Notes: generated by a model not told the origin, from the letters alone. Counted from the stretch's first letter, positions 1 to 11,533 are shown. The stretch: 64,000 nucleotides of DNA from Diphasiastrum complanatum (GCA_029204225.1 CM055107.1:43319507-43383506), one strand, 5' to 3'. Made by a program: numbers and translations.

Positions 1-1383
1 GTTAGATTGTTTTGAGATATTTGTGATTTCTTCTTGAGTTTCATTTGTTGATTTTCAAGAGAGTGCTAAGTCCCTTGGAATAGGTACAAAGAGAAGATTA
101 GGTCATTGCAACATGGCAACCTCAAGTGGCTTCATGTTGGAAGGCAATGATAGGCTTATCTCAACAAATTATTCTACTTGGAAGGTGAGGATGGAATCTT
201 TGCTTGAGATGAATGATTTGATGGATATTGTTGTAGGTGTGGAGGGAGACCTTTGGTACCTCAAGAACAATTGATGTTTGACAAGAGGGCGAAGAAATCT
301 CTACGTGTGATCAAGATGAATGTGACTAATGAACTTCTCGAGGAATTTGGTAAGTGCACAACATCAAGTGAGGCTTTGGAATCTTTGAAGAAGGTTTATG
401 AGTCCAAGTCTACATCTAGGGTCCTAACCCTAAGGAGGCAAAATTTTCAAAGTCTTCAAAAGAAGGATGAAGGTCTCATGCTTTTGTTTTGAAAGTTAAA
501 GCTTTGAGTGAGAAATTAACATGCATTAGTGAAAGCATTAAGGATGTGGAGCTTGTTCAAATTGTTCTTTATGGCTTGTTGGATGATCATGCTACTTTGG
601 TGCAAAGTTTTACTACTCAAAAGGCACTGCCAAGTATGGAGGATTTTCAAGAATCTTGGTGAATGAGGAGTTTAGGCTTCTATCAAGAGGAGGACCTACT
701 TCTACATCTCAAGTTGGAGAGGAGTGTGCAATCAAAGGGATTGGCACAATTCCTATTGCCCTCTCTACTAATAGGAATATGAATTTGAAGGATGTTTTGT
801 TCATTCCATCTATCACTGAGAGCCTTCTTAGTGTGAGTCAAATGCTTGACAAGGGATTCAAAGTGGAGCACTAGAGAAGGTCCCAATGTTAAAAGGGCCT
901 TTAACAAGATTCTTTTTTTTTTCTTTTTCTTTTTATGTACATGTGGCCCCATTGTTTCTTGACATAGTGGCTTCTATGTAACATAACTTTTTGAGTCCAC
1001 ATAAAAAAGGCATAACTTTTTATTGGTAAGTCCAATTTTAGTAAAGTTTGTGCGCTATGATTTCCAATGATATGCTACATGACATGCTTTTGAGCTACGG
1101 TTAAAAAGTTATGGCAAGTCAAAAGTATTATTTGAAAATAATGTTATAATATTTTAATGATACAAATGGGATTTTTGCACAAATTCTTAGACGGCCCTTT
1201 TGGAGCTCAAAACTTCTCTAATGGTTTGATGGTGATGCTTGTTTGATCAAGAAGAAGGATGACTTCGCAAAAGGGAAGAGGTCAGGTAAGTTGTTCAAAT
1301 TGATGTTTGTATTGTTGCTAACCAAGTTGGATGTATGGCAAAGGAGCAATTGTCAATGCAAGAGGTATGCCACAAGAGATTGG
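1..1383 (+). mobile_element. Copia copy 1, gag-protease remnant
   Basis: This is an internal fragment of a Ty1/copia element cut by the left window edge. A gag start is visible at 113 (MATSSGFMLEGNDRL), followed by UBN2-type gag sequence with frame breaks (253-492, then to about 715). The sequence then jumps from the gag end directly into the region after the protease active site (720-868, CAIKGIGTIP), so the zinc knuckle and the catalytic Asp are deleted relative to copy 2 at 1928-4657. A 356 bp insert splits it at 869-1224. Homology resumes at 1225 (FDGDACLIKKKD) and runs to about 1383, where the LTR of copy 2 begins. It is dead: no frame stays open for long. Confidence 0.85.
869..1224. mobile_element. 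MITE-like insert with CACTA termini
   Basis: A 356 bp segment interrupts copia copy 1 exactly where copy 2 is continuous, so its borders are defined by comparison of the two copies. The left end starts CACTAGAGAAG. The right end, read on the other strand, starts CCATTAGAGAAG. The match resumes after 11 bases in both ends with AAAAGGGCC, giving an imperfect terminal inverted repeat of about 31 bp. The interior is AT-rich and has no coding potential. CACTA-superfamily elements normally make 3 bp target duplications. None is convincing here (GAG on the left, TTT on the right), so the family assignment is tentative. Confidence 0.6.
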
Positions 1384-1870
1384 TGTGAAATATTTCAACT
1401 AGTTTTGCTATTTTGGTCATATTTGTATATTTGGCAATTGAGGCCAATTTTCATATTAGACTTAGAGCTTGCATATGTAGATTGGATCTTTTGTAGATCA
1501 AAACTCTATTTAGGTTTATAATATTGATCAATTTCAATTTCACACATTACTTGTTGGATTTGGCCAATTTTTAGAGCATTGGAAAAGTCTAAGTGGTGGC
1601 TACAAGATTGCATATCAAGTTTTAGGCAGATGCATGTAGAAATTGAAATAATCATTTTTTTTTGGTTTTGTCAAACCCTAATTTTGTTTGGATATCTAGA
1701 TTGTGAGGTTATTGAACTTCATTTGAGTGTGTTTCAATCTTAGGGAGCGGCAAGAGTCTTGATCAAGATCTCACTAGCCTATGTGTTGATTTGCTTTGTA
1801 TAAGTGCTAGAAGAGAATTGAGAAGTTTCATATCTTTGTGATTTCCTTTTGAAAATATTTTTTGTTGTTC
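1384..1870 (+). repeat. Putative 5' LTR and leader of copia copy 2
   Basis: AT-rich DNA between the interrupted copy 1 and the gag start of copy 2. The left boundary TGTGAAATATTTC resembles the 3' LTR starts seen in copy 2 (4639) and copy 3 (8400, complement). The right boundary is not certain because I could not find a clean tRNA primer-binding site. The last part (about 1815-1926) is homologous to the leader of copy 1 at 1-112. Confidence 0.5.
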
Positions 1871-1926
1871 AAGGAGGTGCTTTGTGCATTAAAACAAGTT
1901 GAAAGAGAGGATCAGGTCATTTCTAC

Positions 1927-2870
1927 ATGGCTACATCAAGTGGAGTCATGTTGGAAGCCAATGATAGGCTTACCTCAAGTAGCTATACATTGTGGAAAGT
2001 GAGAATGGAATCACTTCTTGAGATGAATGACGTTTTGGATATTGTTGTAGGTTTGGAGGAGAGGCCAGCAACACAACAATATTAAATGAGATATGACAAG
2101 AGGGCCAAAAAGGGCTCTACACATGATAAAGATGAATGTTACCAATGAGCTTCTCAAGGAAGTTGGTAAGAGTACTTCATCAAAGGATGCTTGGGATTCA
2201 TTGAAGAAGATTTATGAATGCAAGTCTACTTCTAGAGTGTTGACTCTAAGAAGAAAAATCTTTTCATGTTTGCAAAAGAGTGAAAAAAGTCCAAATACTT
2301 TTATTTTGAGAGTAAAAGCTTTGAATGATGAGTTAGCATGCATTGATGAGAGCATTAAGGAAGGAGAGCTTGTTCAAGTTATTCTTAATGGATTGTTGGA
2401 TTCTCATGCTAACATAAGTCTTGCCATTCAAAAGACTTTGCCAAGTTTTATTGATCTTCAAGAGATCCTGATCAATGAAGAATATAGGCTTCAAGTAAGA
2501 GGTGGATCTTCATCAACATCTCAAGTTGGAGAGGAGGCTATGTTAATCAAGGGCAAAGGCAAAAGTAAGTGGTATAAAGGGCAAGATGAAGGGGAGGCTT
2601 CTTCAAATGGCAAAAATAAAGATAGATCAAAGCTCAAGTGCTTCTATTGTGGCATCAAAGGACACTTTGCAAGTGAGTGCTACAAGAAGAAAAGAGATCA
2701 AGGAGACAAGCAAGGTAATCTTACTCTTGATGAGGATGATTTGGATGTTCAAAATGCAATTGATGATGCTTTTGTGATGTCTTCATGTATGCTTGCTAAT
2801 GATGGAGATCTAGATCCATGGTGGATTAATAGTGGAGCAAGTTTACACATGAATTTTCACAAGGAGTAGT
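1927..2870 (+). pseudogene. Copia gag and zinc knuckle, broken
   Basis: Gag of copia copy 2, the nucleocapsid precursor. ATG at 1927 gives MATSSGVMLEANDRL. The frame is stopped by TAA at about 2083 and shifts near 2112, after which 2093-2869 stays open. The open part has the UBN2-like gag core, a CCHC zinc knuckle (CFYCGIKGHFASEC, about 2637-2678) and the beginning of the protease (WWINSGASLHM, about 2818-2850). The expected catalytic Asp of the DSGA motif is Asn here, and a TAG follows at 2867, so the protease is doubly inactivated. Confidence 0.85.
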
Positions 2871-2878
2871 TCACTTCT

Positions 2879-3232
2879 TTGTTGGCATATAGAGATGACA
2901 AGAGGGTGATCTACATGGCCAATGATAGTGAGTGTGCAATCAAAGGAATTGGCACAATTCCTATTTCTCTCTCTACAAATATGAATGCTCATTTGGAGGA
3001 TGTTTTGTTCATTCCATCCATTACCAAGAATCTACTTAGTAGTGTGAGTCAATTTCTAAGTAAAGGCCTCAAAGTTGAGTTTGATGGAGATGCTTGTATG
3101 ATAAAAAAGAAGGATATCTTGATTGCAAAAGGTAAAAGGCAAGAGAAGTTGTTCAAACTAGGTGCTTGTGTTATTGCTAACCAAGTTGGATGTGTCAAGA
3201 GAGTAAATACCTATTCAAGAGGTTTGGCATAA
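2879..3232 (+). pseudogene. Copia protease C-terminal and GAG-pre-integrase part
   Basis: This continues the copy 2 polyprotein after the TAG at 2867. It encodes the C-terminal half of the aspartic protease and linker (CAIKGIGTIP, then VLFIPSITKNLLS) and ends at a TAA at 3230. The next codons (3237 on) continue with the GAG-pre-integrase region, so this stop is a mutation inside the original reading frame. The segment is the one shared with copy 1 at 720-868 and 1225-1370. Confidence 0.8.
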
Positions 3233-3236
3233 AAGG

Positions 3237-4763
3237 ATGGGATACCTCAACTTCAAGTCATTGGAGGTAATGACAAGGAAGAAGGTTGTGGTGGGTCTTC
3301 CAAGTTCCTTAAAAAGTATCAATCATGTTTGTGAGTCTTGTGCTTTGTCAAAGCAACATATGCTACCTTATACTAGATCTACATCTAGATCTACAAAGCT
3401 TTTTCAAGTTGTACATTCGGATATTCATGGAATTAGTACAACTAGCAATAGTGGAGCTAAGATGTATGTAACTTTCACTAATGATTTTAGTAGATTTTGT
3501 TGGGTCTATCTAGTAAAGAGCAAAGATGAAGTGTATGATGTCTTTATTAAGTTCAAGAATGCAAGAAATAACCAATTTTCCACAAGGATCAAGTGCTTAA
3601 GGAGTGACAATGGTGGAGAGTACATATCTACCAAGTTTAAGGCTTTTTGTGATGAGCATGGGATCAAGAGGGAGTATACAACACCAAGGAACCCACAACA
3701 AAATGGAGTGGCCGAGAGGAAGAATAGGACTTTGTGTGAAAGTGTCAAAGTTATGAGGTTAAGTGCTAACCTTGATAAGCCATTTAAGGATCAAGCTTTT
3801 TTGTGTGCTAATTTCTTGTGCAATAGGTGTCCGAGTGCTATTTTGGATGGAAGGATACCTTTTGAGATGCTATTCAAGAGGAGGTCAAGTGTCGACTTTC
3901 TTAGAACTTTTGGATGCACATGCTATGTCAACATAGCTCTTGATGATATGACCAAGGAAGATCTATCTTCAAGAAAAGGTATATTTGTTGGATATAGTGA
4001 CGTGAGTAAAGCCTACAAGGTTTACATTCCTTTTACTAATAAGGTGATTATTGGTAGAGATGTCATTTGTGATGAGGGGAACATTCCAATAGTATCTTCA
4101 AGCATTATTGATGGTGATGTGGATGGATCTAACATTCTTGATGTTGATGTAAAGGATCCTACTTTGGATGGTGATGATGTAGGACCATCATCAAGTCAAA
4201 AGCCAAGGAGAAAATCAAGGGAGAGAAAAATGCCTTCAAGGCTCACTGCCGTTGAAAAAGATAAGCAAGTGGAAGTGACTCATTTTGCATTTCTCACATA
4301 TTTTGATGAATCTTCTTGTGTAGATGGAGCTATGCAAGTAGATGGATGTTTTCATGATTTTATAGCAAGTAATGGATTTGGAAAACAAAGTTTTTTTGAT
4401 GACTTTGATGATCAAGAGGTTGATCTCAAAGAGCTTCAACAACATGAAAGGAGAGATGGCAATTTGGAGCTAGTCAAGAGCAACAAAGGAGAGTCAATTG
4501 GCAAAGATGTTTTGGATCTATTTTTGCAGGTTATTGAAGACTCAAGTAAGGTCAAAGGAGTAACAAGGAAGTGTTGTTCAAGTTTACTTTACTTGTTCTG
4601 TCTCATGGTTGAGCAATTTCATGTGGATGTGTGCAAATTGTCAAGATATGGTAAAACATCACAAGTCCAAAGTTCGACTTTTGCGAAGCCTGTCAGAAGG
4701 GTAAGCAACATCAAACTCCATTTGTACATAAAGGAAGGAGATCCAAGGACATCCTTGAGCTAG
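3237..4763 (+). pseudogene. Copia integrase with unusual C-terminal tail
   Basis: Integrase of copia copy 2, which would join cDNA into the host chromosome. The zinc-binding end is seen as CESCALSKQHM. The catalytic triad is present in HSDIHG, SDNGGEY and the NGVAERKNR block, and IFVGYSD marks the C-terminal part. After RRKSRERKMPSRL, where a copia polyprotein normally enters reverse transcriptase, the frame instead continues about 140 residues into a tail (QEVDLKELQQH, then VCKLSRYG). The last about 35 residues after 4657 come from the next, unrelated copia sequence. Copy 3 shares the tail. Confidence 0.85.
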
Positions 4764-6275
4764 TTCACTCAAATGTCTGTGGACCAATGAAAATCAATTC
4801 CCTCTCTAGATCACGATATTTTCTCACATTCATTGATGATTATAGCAAGAAGAAGTCCGAGGTGTTCGAAGCATTCAAGAAGTTCATGGCATTTGTAGAA
4901 AGACACACCTCCAAGAGACTATAGACAATTACGTCTGACAATGGAGGCAAATATTTGAGCAAGGAGTTCTCAAACTTCTGCCAAGACAAAGGAATTGAAC
5001 ATCAATTCACACCTGTATATACACCTCAGTACAATGGTGTCGCAAAAAGAAGAAACAAAATGCTTTTCGAAGGTGCAAAATGCATGATGGCGCAAGCACA
5101 ATTGCCAAGTCAATTTTGGGCCGAAGCAATTGTAGTTGTTGTACACCTGTAGACAGATCGACAACGACGACACTAGAAGACAGGACGTCATACGAAATAT
5201 GAATGGGTGAAAAGCCTAATTTGTCATACGTACAAGTGTTTGGGTGTGCAGCATGCATGCACAACATGCATGCACATAACAAAAGAGAAAAGGAGTAAAC
5301 TCGACGAAAAGTCGTTGTAGATAGTAATGGTCGATTATTCGAATGGTTCATAGATTTATCGACTCTACAATCCAACCTCAAAGAAGGTGATAATGAGCAG
5401 AGACATGAAGTTTGACGAATCGACGTTTCCAGGAGTCAAAGAATCAAGAGGTCATGAGATCTTTTCAATATTGCCGATTAAAGAGGGAGTTCAAGGCCAG
5501 ACATTGAACCAGAATGTCGAACCACATGCTCCATAACAAGAAGCGGAAGGCCAACCTGTCGAACAAAACAAAGAGCAAACACAATAGCAACAACAAATCA
5601 AACCAAGAAGGTCAACGAGAAAACCCCTTGACAAATTCATCGACAATCTTCAGTGGAGTGAAGACACAAATGTCGACTACTGTAGCTACATTGAAGGATC
5701 GACGATATATCTAGAAGCTATCCAAAATCTAGAGGGAGAATTTTGGAAGCAAGCAATGTCGGAGGAGATCGAATCGATGAAGCAGAATCAAGCGTGGACA
5801 CTTGAACCACCTCCTGAAGGAAAGAGAAAAATCGACTACAAATGGATATACAAAAGGAAGCTAAAATCAGATGGAAGTGTTGGACTTGTCAGCAAGGGCT
5901 ACACACAGAGGTATGGTATTGACTATTTTGATACATACTCATTCATGGTCAAGATGTGAGCATCCGACTACCCCTCACCTATGCAACAAAATATGTGATC
6001 TAGAAGTACACCAGATTGATGTGAAGATAGTCTTTCTCCACTGAGACCTAGATAAAGAAATCTTCATGAAGCAGCCTGAAGGATACGAAGACCCGAACAA
6101 TCGAAGTAGGATTGCCCAGACACAAATGAGGAGAGACAGAAGATGGAGAACATACCATATCAGAATCTGATCGGTAGTCTAATGTAACTTACAGTTTGTA
6201 TGAGACCCGACTTAGCATTCTTTGTCTACTCACTAAGTCAATTCTCTTCCAATCCTGGCATGCAACATTATAGGC
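4658..6275 (+). pseudogene. Second copia family: integrase to RT fragment
   Basis: Directly fused to the truncated LTR of copy 2. It begins in the GAG-pre-integrase zinc region (CEACQKGKQH, about 4690) and passes through integrase (FIDDYSKKK, SDNGGKY, QYNGVAKRRNK) and a linker full of stops. It ends in RT (KWIYKRKLKSDGS at about 5840, HQIDVK at about 6010, MRPDLAFFVYSLSQF at 6200-6244). Several stops and frame changes make it non-functional. The sequence stops being RT-like near 6270, where it meets minus-strand gag. Confidence 0.8.
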
Positions 6276-7079
6276 TGTGGAGCTTCTGCAGCTGCATTTG
6301 TCACTTGATTCGACTGCCCTTTGCTGTTGTTCTTCGCTTGAAGTATTTGGTAGTCTTGTATTTCGTGGTTGTTTTGTTTGCAGTATCTGCAGAACAGCTT
6401 CTTCTTTGTCTGCGGATTCGACTGTTTCTTGTGCTGAGCTGGTTTCTCGGTCTGGCTTTGATTGCTTCGGGCCTTTCTTTTGAGAATCAGCTGAGGAACT
6501 CCAGGCTTCATTCCTTCACGTGTCTTCCTGCAACAACATAGTAATGACTCTCGAGAGAGTCAATTTTGGATGAGTCGTGATGATCATCACCCAAATGTTG
6601 TAAGAACTTGGAAAGTTTGTAAGCAGTTGCATCACTGCATCTTGATCATCTATGACAGATCTGACAACAGCCATTTGTCTTAGTAGGTTCTTGAATTGAT
6701 TAATGTGATTATGTAGAGAATCACCATTCGTCATCTTGAGAGAGTAGAACTTCTTCCTGAGATGTAGCTTGGAAGCTATATCTTGCACTTTGTATAGTGT
6801 GCTCAAGATGTCCCAGACTGCTTTCGATGTTTGAGCCTCGGATACATGGCCGATCTGGATATCCGTGATGTTGAGGATGATCTGCGTGAAAGCTTTTCCA
6901 TCCTTCAGCTTCCATCTGGCGATTGCCGTGTCATCCGCTTGGGGTTTCCCTTCTGCACCTGTAACAACGTTGTACAATTCTTTTGCCATTAGTACAATTT
7001 TCATCTTAAATTTTCACAGATGGTACTTGGCTCCATCAAGCTTGTCCATGGTAGGACTGGCTTTCCCTTGGGAATCCAT
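6270..7079 (-). pseudogene. Copia gag, minus strand, with zinc knuckle
   Basis: Gag of a minus-strand copia. The start codon lies at 7079 (MDSQGKASPTMDKLDG), and the expected Trp codon in the YHLWKFKM motif is TGA (about 7017). The frame is open from 7004 to 6516 (UBN2-type gag core, SLHNHINQFKNLLRQM). The zinc knuckle follows in 6511-6270 (CRYCKQNNHEIQDY), where the last Cys of CCHC is Tyr. The rest of the element (protease to RNase H and 3' LTR) is missing, replaced by the plus-strand copia fragment ending near 6270. Confidence 0.8.
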
Positions 7080-7223
7080 GTGGAAGAGTTAGTCTAAGTG
7101 ATAGGAGAAACTATCAATGACTTAAGTATGAAAATCTGATACTGAAAATATAGAATAAGAAAACAATTACTCTATCGGCTAGTAGAGTCTTGTACTACGG
7201 ACGCTTATCAAGCTATAAAAATA

Positions 7224-7235
7224 GCTCCGATACCA
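7224..7235 (-). other. tRNA-Met primer-binding site
   Basis: On the minus strand, TGGTATCGGAGC follows immediately after the LTR end at 7236. It matches the initiator tRNA-Met binding site TGGTATCAGAGC with one change. Confidence 0.8.
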
Positions 7236-8337
7236 TGTTGGAGAGAGGGAGATGAATGAACACGAACGAGAAGCAAACTCGAACAAGAAATGAAACGTGA
7301 ATGAAAAACGAACTCGAATAGAAAATGTTCGTGCGCAGTGGAACAAGCTATATGACTCTCTCTATAAGCATGACGACGCCTATCAGAATGAACAAAACTT
7401 TAGTGATGGAAATCACGGTCATTCTGGATTACGCAGCCAAACATTAATGAATGAATGAAGCGTTAGAAGCATAGTTAGTCGTGAATAACAAGACAAATTA
7501 TATGTTGCAAATTATTTGCAACAAGTTAGAATGTGCTCGACTGATAATTCGCGAAAGACAAGACTAAATGTTAGTCGTCTATTACCAGAAATAACAACTA
7601 AAAAGATCAGACAAAATGAATGATAAGCATAGCAATATTAACATAGATCTAAACGCAGAACAAAGAACTGTATTAGATTGAGTATATCATGTATACATGT
7701 CAATAATGCGGTAGAGCACAAGACAACAGCGGACGAAACCGCATGCCCTATGAAGCTTATCCAATCTGTAAAGGAATAAAATCTTATTGCTGACAATCAA
7801 GAACGAATGCGCAAGGCATCTACTTTGGCTCATTTGTCAACTCATTCACTTATTAACCTGAATACACCAATGGTATCCAGTATATATACATTATATTACA
7901 GGTGTGTAGATGTGGAAAGTACAGAGTGGATGTGCTGTCTGTAAGAGATCGTGGGTGGCTGTAGTCGTTGTCCAATTTGTTAGCGCAGCTGCATGGGGTG
8001 AGCGTGAAAAGGGTGCGACGTCAGTTAGTGTTGAAGTGATCGTTGGTGATGACGATGCGAAAGGCGCGTCACCCTTACGAGTAGCCTTAGGATTAGATTT
8101 ATAGGGTGCCTTTGCTTTTAGGACACCTTTGGCATTCTGTAAGATAGTGTCCCCTTTTTGCCTGTCACCATAACGTGTGAAAAAAAAAACACAGTGTCGC
8201 GATTCTTTCGTCTTTTCTTCGTCTGTGCGAATTTGCGTGTAAATATGCAGACTGTGTGACAACGTTAGTAAATATGCAGCATGAATGGAGGCAGATAAAA
8301 ATGGGATTTAAGGAGAGTAGAGGGATTAAATCCAACA
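7236..8337 (-). repeat. 5' LTR of minus-strand copia
   Basis: An LTR of about 1,102 bp bounded by the perfect 7 bp inverted ends TGTTGGA and TCCAACA. A primer-binding site abuts it at 7235 and gag lies inside. The outer end at 8337 is followed by the truncated LTR of copia copy 3, so this element inserted there. No partner LTR is present in the window. Confidence 0.8.
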
Positions 8338-9240
8338 GCTAGTACAACTCCAACATCAAAATGATGCAAAACAATGTAACTAGTTTTGCCATACTTCACA
8401 ATTTGCACACATTTACATGAAATTGCTCAAACATGTCATAGAACAAGTAAAGTAAACCTGAAAAACACTTTCTTAATGCTCCCTTGACCTTACTTGACTC
8501 TTCAATAACCTGCAAATTTGCCACTTGAGTCTCCTTTGATGCTCTGACTAGCACCAAATTGCCACCTTTCCTTTTGTGTTGTTGAAGCCCTTTGAGATCA
8601 ACCTCTTGATATTCCACATGACCATCAAAGCCATTGAACAAAAAATAAGAATTTCAGATCCATTAGTTCCAAAAGTTTTGAAAAATTTGACACTCGGCCT
8701 TCTATCAAACAAGACTTCAAAAGGGGTTTTTCCATCCAATACCACACTCGGACATCTATTGCATAGAAAATTAGCACACAACAAAGCTTGATCCCAAAAA
8801 GATTTAGGAAGATTTGCTTCTAACCTCATCGCTTTGGCACCTTCACAAAAGGTTCTATTCTTCCTCTTGGCCACTCCATTTTGTTGTGGTGTCCTTGGGC
8901 TTGTGTACTCTCTCTTGATTCCATTTGCATCACAAAATGCTTTGAACTTGGTAGAAATGTTCTCACCACCATTTTCACTCTTCAAGCACTTGATCTTTGT
9001 AGAAAATTGGACCTCCCTTGCAATCTTGAACTTGACAAATACATCAAACATCTCATCTTTGCTCTTTAGTAGATACACCCAACAAAATCTACTAAAATTA
9101 TCAATAAAAGTCACACACATCTTAGAACCTCCACTGCTAATTGTAGTAACACCATGAATATCCAAATGCACAAGTTGAAAAAGGCTTACTTGATCTTGAT
9201 GTAGATCTCTTGTAAGGTAACCTATGAAATGTTGTGTATT
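8338..9240 (-). mobile_element. Copia copy 3, integrase fragment with RT-less tail
   Basis: Same family as copy 2, on the minus strand. Integrase is seen at 9171-8680 (HLDIHGVTTISSGG, CLKSENGGENIS, NGVAKRKNR). The middle Asp of the catalytic triad is Glu (SENGG against SDNGG), so the enzyme is dead. A deletion joins the integrase C-terminus to the tail (8640-8399, QEVDLKGLQQH to VCKL). Immediately after the tail an LTR begins at 8400 (TGTGAAGTATGGC on the minus strand), cut after 63 bp by the neighbouring copia LTR. The fragment starts near 9237 in the GAG-pre-integrase region. Confidence 0.8.
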
Positions 9241-9441
9241 GAAATCTTTTTAGTTAATTTAATGTAGGCTCAACTTTTCCATGCTTGACATTGCCAATCC
9301 TGATTTGACTAGCACTTATTCCTCCCACCAAGAAGCCAATCTCACCATATCAATCATATCATCCAAACCAAACCAAACCAAATACAAACTAGATCCAATT
9401 ATTGTGATGATCAACTAGTTAGAATTAAAGTAGAATCACTG
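9241..9441. other. No feature recognised
   Basis: About 200 bp between two copia relics. It holds a short run of CAAAC units at about 9362-9390 and no coding signal. Confidence 0.5.
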
Positions 9442-9690
9442 TGTTATTGTACTGTGGGTCCTATCAGTGGATAAGGATCAGTTGGCCTTACCACGAGGCA
9501 AGTCGACGGGACATGCATCCTGCCAATGGCAACCTGGGTCATGCATGAGTTGCCTGAGTGAACAACTATATGTACAGTGTAATTTCATTTTGAGAAATAT
9601 AGTTGCTATGTGAGCTTGTTGTGGAGAGTGTTTTCAGTCTGTGTTACTGTGTGGCATGATTTGTGTTCCTGTGCAAAGCAAATTCTAAGT

Positions 9691-9702
9691 TGGTATCAGA
9701 GC
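9691..9702 (+). other. tRNA-Met primer-binding site
   Basis: Exact TGGTATCAGAGC, the usual site for minus-strand priming by initiator tRNA-Met in plant LTR elements. The LTR ends within about 10 bp upstream, but the exact CA end is not clear. Confidence 0.85.
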
Positions 9703-10987
9703 TGTACAGGGAGTGTACACAGTACAACGTCGCCGTTGAAGAGAGCTCCAGGAGAACTATCTTCTGAGAGTTCGGGGTTTATGGCAGGTTGAAGACGAAA
9801 AGAGAAGCACTGGTGCACGGTTTCTAATTTATAGAGGCTTGCTAAGCTCAGCAGAGGGATTATTAGCCTATGCATAGCATCGGACAGAAAAAAATTTGGC
9901 GAAAAATTGACAATTTTGAAGCCAACTGAAAATTGAAACCGGGCTTGGGATTATGGTTTTTATACATAACTGGTGATTTCTTCGCTGTTTGCACACCATT
10001 TTGGATGTCGTAAGGACAGGAAGGAAGCTAATCACATTGTCAGCCAGCCATGGAGAGATTTTGAGGTTTATGTCAGAGATTTGTCTCCAGATAGTTAACC
10101 TAGCATATTTGCAATAAAAAGGTGAAAAAAGTCACTTTGTCATGTTGAGCTAAAATCACCGTTTTTCCACGGAATTTCTTGACTGAACACTCTACAGTCT
10201 TGATTCAGTAGGGCAACCCTGTTCCAGGCCTCAGATCGTGCTCAAAACGATCCACAAGAGAGTTTGATTTGACATTTTCAGAGAAGGGAGGCGCGGCTGC
10301 AAGCAGGGAGGTCGCGGGCTGTTCGCGCGCCCAACGCAATAGTCAGTGTAGTGTCTCGAAGACCATAGCGACTGTAGGAGCATGGTTCAATGCCAAGATG
10401 TAGTTTGGACCTTTGGATGAGGTGTCAAATGAATCGACGGTCCAGAACTTGTGATGGGAGAGAAATTTGGACCACAAGATTTGGTTCAGCCATTGGATGA
10501 GCTTTGAAGAAGTGAAGTGCATTCTGGCCTTCAATTTCATTAAAAATTTTCATACTAAAAGTTGAGTTGGGTCCCTTCACAAGTGAAGAGTGAAGTTTCT
10601 TCATTGTGAAGAAACAATTCAAAAACTAGAAAAGTCCCTATTTCTGGGTCCTTTGCTCGTTTTGACCCAAACGAAAGGTTATAACCTCCTAACGAAGGGC
10701 ACCCGGATTGTACCTGCAAGTACGTACAGCAAAACAGAGTGATTGCAGTGGAGAAAGTGTTCGGAGTACGCCATAAGTGATTTCACCATTCCACTGGGCA
10801 TGTTGTTAGGAGTTGATGACTGAGTGCATTTTGGAAGGCGACACCGATTTGGCTTTCAAATTGGTGGAAAAGCGGCGAGTGGCCTGGTAAGGGAAAAAGT
10901 GCAGGTCATTATTTTCAACTTCTGACATTACTGTTGGCCTCGTCATACTGTTCTTAGCCGAGGGCAGAAGTTTCAAGCAGTTTTGTG
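9703..10987 (+). other. Long copia leader
   Basis: About 1.28 kb between primer-binding site and gag start. No long open frame is present. A short GC-rich stretch lies at about 10,288-10,340 in otherwise average composition. I see no packaging signal that I can name. Confidence 0.6.
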
Positions 10988-11533
10988 ATGGCAAACATGG
11001 GAGAGTCCATTTTGAGTGAAAGTAGCAAATTGGATGGGATTTCCAACTATGCAGTGTGGAAATTCAAAATGAAAAACATACTGATGGAGAAAGACGTGTG
11101 GGAAGTCGTCACAGGTGATGAGAGAAGGCTGCCAAATGAAGCAGACATCAAAGTGTTCGACAAAAAGATGAGGAAAGCTTTGACCTTCATTAACTTGTCA
11201 GTGAAAGATCACATCATTAACCACATTTGTGATGCTATTACACTCAGACAGGCATGGGATGTGATAAAGGAGCAGTTTGAGATGTCAAATCCATCAAGAA
11301 TCATGTTTTTGAAGTCAAAGTTGAATAGTGCCAGCATGGAGCAAGGAGAGCACATTCAGACGTACATGACCAGAATCAAGACAATGAGAGATGAACTACA
11401 TTCTATTGGCGAGCGCATACGTGATGTGGAGCTGGTGCACAATGCATTGTGCAGCATTGCAGAATCCTATCAGATGTTCGTGAGCGGAATAGCATCAAGA
11501 AAAAGATTGCCAACCTTTGACGAGCTCACATGA
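10988..11533 (+). pseudogene. Copia gag
   Basis: Gag of the 9.4-15 kb copia. It starts at ATG 10,988 (MANMGESILSESSKLDG) and contains the gag N-terminal motif NYAVWKFKM and the UBN2 core. The frame is stopped by TGA at 11,531, with a further TAG about 15 bases on, after which the reading continues as EEQRREMVKARRQ. Both stops are point mutations in the original gag-pol frame. Confidence 0.85.

Larger units (their letters stand above)
1384..4657 (+). mobile_element. Copia copy 2, RT-less element
   Basis: The copy starts with an LTR at TGTGAAATATTTC (1384), inside copy 1 after ATTGG, and its leader is colinear with positions 1-112. It carries gag (1927-2760), a zinc knuckle, a protease relic, GAG-pre-integrase and integrase. 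The coding region then continues into a distinctive C-terminal tail and stops at the start of a 3' LTR near 4639 (TGTCAAGATATGG), of which only about 20 bp remain. No reverse transcriptase or RNase H is present between integrase and LTR. Copy 3 (8338-9240) has the same tail, so loss of RT appears to be a family property. Confidence 0.75.
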
